From Arthrobacter castelli DSM 16402 (GTDB lineage Bacteria; Actinomycetota; Actinomycetes; Actinomycetales; Micrococcaceae): DNA of 64,000 bases. Positions 55,720-64,000 of the stretch are shown piece after piece. The translations under genes were made by a program, and so were the position numbers. Under the pieces are notes generated by a model, which was not told the origin of the DNA, made no database searches, and worked only from the letters and a program-made list of their open reading frames with translations. Where the stretch lies: NCBI RefSeq assembly GCF_000430705.1, contig NZ_AUMN01000022.1, positions 1 through 64,000 on the forward strand, read 5' to 3'. The first letter of the stretch is position 1. Every line of letters begins with the position of its first letter.

Positions 55720-56685
55720 CTACGGCACCAGCAGCACCTTCCCGGTGGTCTTGCGTGCCTGCAGGTCCGCGTGGGCCTGCGCGGCGTCGGCCAGCGGGTA
55801 GCTGGCCCCGACGTCCACCGAGAGTTCACCGGAGAGGATGGCATCGAACAGTTCCGACGAACGCCACCTGCGCTCTTCGATATCCAGCAGGTAGTCGGCC
55901 AGCTTGGGCCGGGTGACGTACAGCGAGCCGGCGGCGTTGAGCCGTTGCAGGTCGAATTCCGGAACGGGTCCGCTGGCTGCGCCGAAGAGCACCATGGTGC
56001 CGCGGGTGCGCAGGCTGGCCAGCGAGTCATCGAAGGTTGACTTTCCGACGCCGTCGAACACCACATCGACGCCTGTGCCGTCGGTCAGCTCGTGGACGTT
56101 GGAGACCAGCCCCTCGTAGCCCAGCACCTCATTGGCCCCGGCCTTGCGCGCCAGCACCTCTTTGTCCTCGGTGGAGACGGTGGTGATGACGCGGGCGCCG
56201 GCGGCCTTGAGCAGTTGCGTGAGTAACAGCCCGACGCCGCCCGCCCCGGCGTGGGTGAGCACTGTCTGCCCGGACTGCACCTTGTAGGTCGAATTGATCA
56301 GGTAATGGGCCGTCATGCCCTGCAACGGGATGGCGGCGGCCACCTGGTCGGAAATTCCATCGGGCACCGGCAGCGCCTTGGCGGCGTCGATGAGGGCGTG
56401 TCGCGCATAGCACGCGCGTCCTTCACCGGTGGCGACCCGGTCTCCCACGGAGTAACCGTCCACCCCGTCTCCGACGGCGATGACTTCGCCGGCAGCTTCG
56501 GCGCCCGGCGTGAACGGAAACGGCACAGGGTAGAGACCGCCGCGCTGGTACATGTCAATGAAGTTGACGCCCGCGGCAGCCACCTTCACCAGCAGTTGCC
56601 CGTGGCCCGGCTGGCCGGTGGTGGTCTCTTCCAGGTGCAAAACTTCGGGGCCGCCGGCCTCGGCGGCGATGATCGCGTGGCTCAT
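55720..56685 (-). CDS. Quinone oxidoreductase (zeta-crystallin family)
   Basis: A 321-residue NADPH-dependent medium-chain reductase without the zinc-binding Cys of alcohol dehydrogenases. Features: FIDMYQRGGLYPVPFPFTPG near the N terminus, the nucleotide-binding LTHAGAGGVGLLLTQLLKAA and VVFDGVGKSTFDDSL. Such enzymes reduce quinones by one electron and protect against redox stress. Start ATG at 56685. It is convergent with pheT across the repeat element. Confidence 0.93.
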   Translation of the reverse strand: MSHAIIAAEAGGPEVLHLEETTTGQPGHGQLLVKVAAAGVNFIDMYQRGGLYPVPFPFTPGAEAAGEVIAVGDGVDGYSVGDRVATGEGRACYARHALIDAAKALPVPDGISDQVAAAIPLQGMTAHYLINSTYKVQSGQTVLTHAGAGGVGLLLTQLLKAAGARVITTVSTEDKEVLARKAGANEVLGYEGLVSNVHELTDGTGVDVVFDGVGKSTFDDSLASLRTRGTMVLFGAASGPVPEFDLQRLNAAGSLYVTRPKLADYLLDIEERRWRSSELFDAILSGELSVDVGASYPLADAAQAHADLQARKTTGKVLLVP

Positions 56686-56752
56686 TCGGCCAGTCTATTC
56701 CCCAGGTCCGTTAACTGAAGTCCTGCAGTTGCCGGCCCTCCAGCTGCCGGCC

Positions 56753-57292
56753 CTACAGCAGCCAGACGACCAGGATCACGAGGCCCGCCAATATCATGGC
56801 CCCCACGACGCCGATGGCGAAATAGAGTGCACCGCGGGCAGCGGCCGGCAGGCGTTCGGTGTAGCCGCGGGGCTCGAAAACGGAACGAATGATGCTGTGG
56901 GCCTCGGCGGTATCGAAGCTGTAATCGACGACCTTGGCGGGAACTCCTTGGTCGGTGAGGCCCCATTCCTTGCGCGTGCCCATTTCGATGCTGCGTCCCG
57001 TGAACGTCTCGGCGTCTGCGGAGAGGCGAGGCACCTGTTCGCCCGCCGCGGCTCCGGCCACCCACGAAAGCGTCCGCGATTCGTCGCCGATGGTGTATTT
57101 CTTCTCCGGCTCGTCGATCGTCACGGTGTGGGTGAAGACTTTCCGCAACCCGTTGCGCTGGTACAACGTCCACCATTGGGCGTCGACGAGGTCGAGGGTG
57201 AGGGTAAATCCATCCTCGGACGGTTCAACAACGTAAGGTGTACCTTCGGTCGCTTTCCGGGCGGCCGCCAGAATGTCGTCATGTTCACTCAT
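56753..57292 (-). CDS. Tail-anchored protein of unknown function
   Basis: A 179-residue protein whose first ~145 residues are soluble, with beta-strand-like segments (PYVVEPSEDGFTLTLDLVDA, FTHTVTIDEPEKKYTIGDES), and whose C terminus is one membrane helix (about 155-178, ALYFAIGVVGAMILAGLVIL). It looks like a tail-anchored or single-span protein. The family is not recognised. It lies 67 bp from the quinone oxidoreductase gene, same strand, and is divergent from argC. Confidence 0.78.
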   Translation of the reverse strand: MSEHDDILAAARKATEGTPYVVEPSEDGFTLTLDLVDAQWWTLYQRNGLRKVFTHTVTIDEPEKKYTIGDESRTLSWVAGAAAGEQVPRLSADAETFTGRSIEMGTRKEWGLTDQGVPAKVVDYSFDTAEAHSIIRSVFEPRGYTERLPAAARGALYFAIGVVGAMILAGLVILVVWLL

Positions 57293-57372
57293 GTACGGAT
57301 GGTACGGCCGGCCGGACGGACCTGATGGATATTACGGGCCGTTTCGCCGGAATCGGTGTGCCGGGTATCAGA

Positions 57373-57406
57373 TGAATAAATATTGACAACAGTGAATAAT
57401 ATTCGG
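57373..57406 (+). promoter_or_regulatory. Two ARG-box-like ArgR operators upstream of argC
   Basis: TGAATAAATATTGA (57373-57386) and TGAATAATATTCGG (57393-57406) resemble ARG boxes (TGAAT-N4-ATTCA), the first with one mismatch, the second with 3-bp inner spacing. Centres are about 20 bp apart, as for tandem boxes bound by an ArgR hexamer. They overlap TTGACA (57383-57388) just upstream of the -10 box. argR is in the same operon. Confidence 0.75.
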
Positions 57407-57413
57407 CTAAAGT
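57383..57413 (+). promoter_or_regulatory. argC promoter, leaderless (-10 TAAAGT)
   Basis: TAAAGT (57408-57413) is 6 nt before the argC ATG. TTGACA (57383-57388) is a perfect -35 but 19 bp away, longer than optimal; GCTAAA at 57406 would give 17 bp. The operators cover this region, so repression by ArgR is direct. Confidence 0.65.
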
Positions 57414-57419
57414 GGAACT

Positions 57420-58451
57420 ATGACTTATTCCGTTGCCGTCTCAGGGGCCAGTGGCTACGCCGGCGGAGAGGCCTTGCGCCTGCTCTCGGCCCACCCCGGC
57501 GTCCGCATCGGGGCGGTCACCGCCCATAGCAACGCCGGTACCAGGCTGGGTGAACTACAACCGCATTTGCACTCGCTGCATGAGCACCTGCTGGAGGAAA
57601 CCACTGCGGAAAACCTGGCCGGTCACGACGTCGTCATTCTGGCCCTGCCGCACGGGGCCAGCGCGCAGATGGCCTCCCAGCTGCCCGAAGGCACACTGGT
57701 GATCGATGCCGGCGCGGACCACCGGCTCGAAGATTCCCGGGCCTGGGAAAAGTTCTACGGCACCACGCACGCCGGCAGCTGGCCGTATGGGCTGCCGGAG
57801 CTGCCGGGCCAGCGCGAACAGCTGCGCGGCGCCACCCGGATCGCCGTCCCCGGCTGTTACCCCACCAGTGCCATGCTGGCGTTGCAGCCCGGTTTTGCTG
57901 ATGGCCTGTTGGAGCACGACGACGTCGTCATCGTCGCTGCCTCAGGCGCCTCGGGTGCCGGCAAGGCGCTGAAGCCGCACCTGATGGGGGCTGAAGTGAT
58001 GGGCGGCATGAGCCCGTACGGAGTCGGCGGCGGGCACCGGCACACCCCGGAAATCGAACAGGGACTGTCCGCAGCGGCCGGAGCCCCCGTGCACATCTCC
58101 TTCACCCCGACGCTCGCCCCGATGAGCCGGGGTATTCTCGCCACCGCCACCGCCAAGGTGAAACCGGGGACCGATGCGGCCCGGCTGCGCGAAGCATGGA
58201 CCAACGCCTACGACAATGAGCCGTTTGTGCACGTGCTGCCCGAAGGGCAGTGGCCCAGCACCAAGGCGGTGCTCGGATCCAACCACGTGCTGATGCAGCT
58301 GGCGTTCGACGAACACGCATCCCGGGTGGTGGTCAGTTGCGCCGTCGACAACCTCACCAAGGGCACCGCCGGTGGAGCCGTGCAGTCCATGAATCTCGCC
58401 CTCGGCCTCGACGAGGCCACCGGGCTCGATTTCGCGGCGGTGGCCCCATGA
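57420..58451 (+). CDS. argC: N-acetyl-gamma-glutamyl-phosphate reductase ArgC
   Basis: ArgC reduces N-acetylglutamyl phosphate to the semialdehyde. The 343-residue protein has the NADP motif [14 protein letters not shown], the catalytic cysteine in [14 protein letters not shown] and [14 protein letters not shown] with the active-site His. ATG 57420 has no ribosome-binding site but TAAAGT 6 nt upstream, so the operon mRNA is probably leaderless. Its stop overlaps the argJ start. Confidence 0.97.
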   Translation: MTYSVAVSGASGYAGGEALRLLSAHPGVRIGAVTAHSNAGTRLGELQPHLHSLHEHLLEETTAENLAGHDVVILALPHGASAQMASQLPEGTLVIDAGADHRLEDSRAWEKFYGTTHAGSWPYGLPELPGQREQLRGATRIAVPGCYPTSAMLALQPGFADGLLEHDDVVIVAASGASGAGKALKPHLMGAEVMGGMSPYGVGGGHRHTPEIEQGLSAAAGAPVHISFTPTLAPMSRGILATATAKVKPGTDAARLREAWTNAYDNEPFVHVLPEGQWPSTKAVLGSNHVLMQLAFDEHASRVVVSCAVDNLTKGTAGGAVQSMNLALGLDEATGLDFAAVAP

Positions 58452-59635
58452 ACCCCGACATCGTCCAGGGCGCGGCCGCTCAACGGGGCGTGACAGCTCC
58501 GGCAGGCTTCCGCGCTGCCGGAGCTGCCGCCGGCCTGAAGGCTTCCGGTGGTCCTGACGTGGCCTTGGTCGTCAACGACGGACCGTCCCGGCAGGCCGCC
58601 GCCGTGTTCACCTCCAACCGCGTGGCCGCAGCTCCGGTGCACTGGTCCCGGCAGGTGGTCTCCGATGGCCGCGTCGACGCGGTGATCCTCAACTCCGGCG
58701 GGGCCAACGCCTGCACCGGCGCGGAAGGGTTCGGCAACACCCACACCACCGCGGAGAAGACCGCCGAAGCCCTGGGCGTCTCGGCCACCGACGTCTTCGT
58801 CTGCTCCACCGGCCTGATCGGCGAGCAATTGCCGATGGAGAAGCTGCTGCCCGGAGTCGACGCTGCCGCCGCCGGCCTGGACGACGACGGCGGAGCTGCA
58901 GCCGCCGATGCGATCAGGACCACTGACTCGGTGCCCAAGGAATCCATCGCCGTCGAAGCCGGGTACAGCATCGGCGGGATGGCCAAGGGCGCGGGCATGC
59001 TGGCGCCGGGGCTGGCCACCATGCTGGTGGTGCTGACCACCGACGCCGAGCTGAGCAGTGACGACCTGGACGCCGCCCTGCGGGAGGCCACCCGGGTGAC
59101 GTTCGACCGCACCGACGCTGACGGCTGCATGTCCACCAACGACACTGTGGTGCTGCTGTCCTCCGGAGCCTCATCCGTCGCCCCGGACTCCGGCGCGTTC
59201 ACCCGGGCGCTGACCGGCGTCTGCCACGACCTGGCCCAGCAGCTGATCACTGACGCTGAGGGTGCCAGCCACGACATCGCGATCACCACGGTCAACGCCG
59301 CCTCGGAAGAAGACGCCGAAACCGTCGGCCGTGCCGTGGCACGTTCGAACCTGTTCAAGACCGCAATCTTCGGACAAGACCCCAACTGGGGACGGGTGCT
59401 CTCCGCGGTGGGCACCACCGACGCCGTGTTCACCGCCGACGAGCTGAACGTGAGCATCAACTCGGTGCAGATCTGCCGCAACGGCGGCATCGGCGACTCC
59501 CGCGAGGCGGTCGACCTCAGCGGGCGGAAGGTCACCGTCGAGATCGACCTGAACGCCGGGAACCAGACGGCGACCATCTGGACCAATGACCTGACCCACG
59601 AATATGTGCACGAGAACAGTGCTTACAGCAGTTAG
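58448..59635 (+). CDS. argJ: Bifunctional glutamate N-acetyltransferase / ornithine acetyltransferase ArgJ
   Basis: ArgJ recycles the acetyl group from N-acetylornithine to glutamate. The 395-residue precursor cleaves itself before Thr191 in GLATMLVVL, the family's [15 protein letters not shown] site. Other blocks: [28 protein letters not shown] and [17 protein letters not shown] 58448 overlaps the argC stop (ATGA). The region after the stop is filled by repeats before argB, an unusual break in an otherwise overlapping operon. Confidence 0.97.
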   Translation: MNPDIVQGAAAQRGVTAPAGFRAAGAAAGLKASGGPDVALVVNDGPSRQAAAVFTSNRVAAAPVHWSRQVVSDGRVDAVILNSGGANACTGAEGFGNTHTTAEKTAEALGVSATDVFVCSTGLIGEQLPMEKLLPGVDAAAAGLDDDGGAAAADAIRTTDSVPKESIAVEAGYSIGGMAKGAGMLAPGLATMLVVLTTDAELSSDDLDAALREATRVTFDRTDADGCMSTNDTVVLLSSGASSVAPDSGAFTRALTGVCHDLAQQLITDAEGASHDIAITTVNAASEEDAETVGRAVARSNLFKTAIFGQDPNWGRVLSAVGTTDAVFTADELNVSINSVQICRNGGIGDSREAVDLSGRKVTVEIDLNAGNQTATIWTNDLTHEYVHENSAYSS

Positions 59636-59772
59636 GTCTCCACGCGGGGTCTCCACGGGTCTCCGCGCGGGGTCTCCGCGCGGCGCGGGGCGCCTTGGTC
59701 GACCACCGAAGCGGGGCGCCTTGGTCGACCACCGAAGCGGGGAGCCTTGGTCGACCACCGGTGATCGACCAC
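59636..59772. repeat. Repeat element with three 26-bp tandem units inside the arg operon
   Basis: The 162-bp argJ-argB gap contains GGTCTCC-type repeats, then three 26-bp units containing GCCTTGGTCGACCACCG (starts at 59692, 59718 and 59744), ending in the near-palindrome TCGACCACCGGTGATCGA. Bases 59679-59708 are identical to 55634-55663 after pheT. It resembles a REP-type element that has expanded locally. Confidence 0.82.
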
Positions 59773-59797
59773 TGGTGTGCCACTTGGAAGGAATAAC

Positions 59798-60699
59798 GTG
59801 GATTCGCTACTGATCGCCCAGGACAAGGCGGAAACCCTGATCGAGGCCCTGCCCTGGATCCAGCGGTTCGCCGGCAGCGTCGTCGTCATCAAGTACGGCG
59901 GCAACGCCATGGTCAGCGACGAGCTGCGCCGCGCCTTCGCCGAGGACGTGGTCTTCCTGCACCACGTCGGCATCAAGCCGGTGGTGGTCCATGGCGGGGG
60001 ACCGCAAATCAACACCATGCTCGATAAGCTCGGCATCGAGTCCACCTTTGAGGCGGGCCTGCGCGTCACCACGCCGGAGGCGATGGACGTGGTGCGGATG
60101 GTGCTGACCGGTCAGGTGGGCCGGGAACTGGTGGGACTGATCAATGCCCATGGTCCGTACGCCGTCGGCCTCAGCGGCGAGGACGGCGGGCTGCTGCAGG
60201 GCAGCCGGCGGTCAGCCACGGTCGACGGCGAAGACATCGACCTGGGGCTGGTCGGCGAGGTCACCGGCGTCAATCCTGCCGCCATCGTGGACCTGCTGGA
60301 AGCGGGCCGCATCCCGGTGATTTCAACTGTCGCACCGGAAATGGAACCGGAGCCCACCGGCGAAGTGCTCAATGTCAATGCCGACGCCGCCGCCGCCGCG
60401 CTGGCCGCGGCGCTGGACGCGTCCAAGATGGTCATCCTCACCGACGTCGAAGGGCTGTACCGGAACTGGCCGGACCGTTCGTCGCTGATCTCATCAATGC
60501 CCGCCGCCGAACTGCGGGCGATGCTGGACCAGCTGGAATCCGGGATGATCCCCAAGATGAACGCCTGCCTGGCCGCCGTCGACGGCGGCGTCGACCGTTC
60601 GGTCATTGTCGACGGCAGGATGCCGCACTCGATGCTGCTGGAAATCTTCACCACGGCCGGCATCGGCACCCAGATTGTTCCCGATACCGAGGAGAATTC

Positions 60700-60703
<4 letters not shown>
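59798..60703 (+). CDS. argB: Acetylglutamate kinase ArgB
   Basis: ArgB phosphorylates N-acetylglutamate, the usual arginine feedback point. The 301-residue protein has [40 protein letters not shown] and [15 protein letters not shown] choose GTG 59798 because GGAAGGA lies 5 nt upstream; the GTG at 59777 would lie in the repeat flank. The stop overlaps argD (ATGA). Confidence 0.96.
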
Positions 60704-63475
<2,772 letters not shown>

Positions 63476-63499
63476 AGGTCCGCAGCTCGATGGTCGAGA

Positions 63500-63520
63500 G
63501 CCGCCGCTGCATCCGGCGGC
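63500..63520 (+). terminator. Hairpin between argR and argG
   Basis: GCCGCCG (63500-63506) pairs with CGGCGGC (63514-63520) across a 7-nt loop, 24 bp after argR. A possible terminator or attenuator in the 126-bp gap; no U-run. argG could have its own promoter after it (TACCCT at 63531-63536). Confidence 0.45.
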
Positions 63521-63601
63521 CTCCAAGACATACCCTGTAAGCAAACCAATCTTCCCGGTGGTGTCCCCATCCACCGGTATGCACAACAACAAGGAGCTTT
63601 T

Positions 63602-64000
63602 GTGACTGACCGCATTGTTCTGGCCTACTCCGGTGGCCTCGATACCTCCGTTGCCATTGGCTGGATTGCCGAAGCCACCGGTGCCGAAGTCATCGCCGTG
63701 GCGGTCGACGTCGGACAGGGCGGCGAAGACCTGGAAACCATCCGCCAGCGTGCGCTGGACTGCGGAGCAGTCGAGGCCTACGTGGCCGACGCGCGGGACG
63801 AATTCGCCAACGAGTACTGCATGCCCGCCCTGCAGGCCAACGCCTTGTACCAGGATTCCTACCCGCTGGTCTCGGCGGTCTCCCGCCCCGTCATCGTCAA
63901 GCACCTGGTTGCGGCCGCCCGCCAGTTCGGTGCCACCACCGTCGCCCACGGCTGCACCGGCAAGGGTAACGACCAGGTCCGCTTCGAGGTCGGCATCCAG
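63602..64000 (+). CDS. argG: Argininosuccinate synthase ArgG (3' end outside window)
   Basis: ArgG joins citrulline and aspartate using ATP. Only the first 133 codons are present. They begin [20 protein letters not shown] with the ATP-binding SGGLDTS P-loop, and include [30 protein letters not shown] and [18 protein letters not shown] 63602 follows AAGGAG. The frame is open to the window edge. Confidence 0.96.
   Translation, partial: MTDRIVLAYSGGLDTSVAIGWIAEATGAEVIAVAVDVGQGGEDLETIRQRALDCGAVEAYVADARDEFANEYCMPALQANALYQDSYPLVSAVSRPVIVKHLVAAARQFGATTVAHGCTGKGNDQVRFEVGIQ

Noticed and set aside
59692-59760. Three 26-bp direct repeats as a CRISPR array
   Set aside because: The units are contiguous with no unique spacers, have palindromic GTCGAC cores shared with another intergenic element, and no cas gene is near.

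Overview
The window is a 64-kb stretch of a high-GC (roughly 65% by eye) actinobacterial chromosome, most probably from the family Micrococcaceae (Arthrobacter-like). The evidence is the gene set and order: DUF3046-recA-recX-miaB-miaA-dapF, divergent lexA and LysM genes, a PriA-type HisA inside a his cluster, a ClgR-like regulator after pgsA-cinA, DUF1844 divergent from infC, an Rv2578c-type radical SAM gene, frequent GTG/TTG starts and many starts only 6-7 nt downstream of a TANNNT -10 box (leaderless mRNAs). It is dense core genome. I see no phage, insertion sequence, CRISPR array, tRNA or rRNA, so the unusual signals lie mainly in regulatory DNA between genes.

Layout: 1-8880 holds the 3' end of truB, two small membrane proteins, a tandem GNAT protein, ribF, rpsO, pnp with a structured leader, an M16 peptidase and an SRPBCC protein. 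8901-14420 is a molybdenum-cofactor region: moaD on the minus strand, a membrane-anchored sulfite-oxidase-like enzyme, moeA, moaC, moaB/mog, moaE and an overlapping putative lipoprotein. 14499-15674 is a tryptophanyl-tRNA synthetase gene preceded by a 12-codon Trp-Trp leader peptide and hairpins, a candidate attenuator. 15777-25140 has dapB, dapA, rnj, ftsK, pgsA and a cinA-type gene, with a minus-strand acyltransferase-like membrane protein between dapB and dapA.

25386-37713 covers regulators (ClgR-like, MarR), the recA SOS/tRNA-modification cluster, dapF, a methyltransferase, hflX, a DinG-type helicase, lexA and a divergent LysM protein; SOS boxes lie before recA and between lexA and the LysM gene. 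37816-42136 is hisC-hisB-hisH-small ORF-priA-sseB. 42227-45496 is DUF1844, infC (AUU start, attenuator-like hairpin), rpmI, rplT (upstream pseudoknot-like element) and a SpoU rRNA methyltransferase. 45670-51868 carries a CDF transporter, an MFS exporter, a Nudix hydrolase, radical SAM, pyroglutamyl peptidase and acyl-CoA ligase genes. 52010-57292 has pheS-pheT, a quinone oxidoreductase and a membrane protein. 57420-64000 is the arginine operon argC-J-B-D-F-R with the start of argG, controlled by an ARG-box-like operator pair; repeat elements lie between argJ and argB and after pheT.

The best candidates for under-described biology are the trpS leader/attenuator (with a possible one-base shift at the trpS start), the pseudoknot-capable element before rplT, the infC leader hairpin, the 56-bp palindrome at 17074-17129 and the repeat elements at 55606-55713 and 59636-59772.
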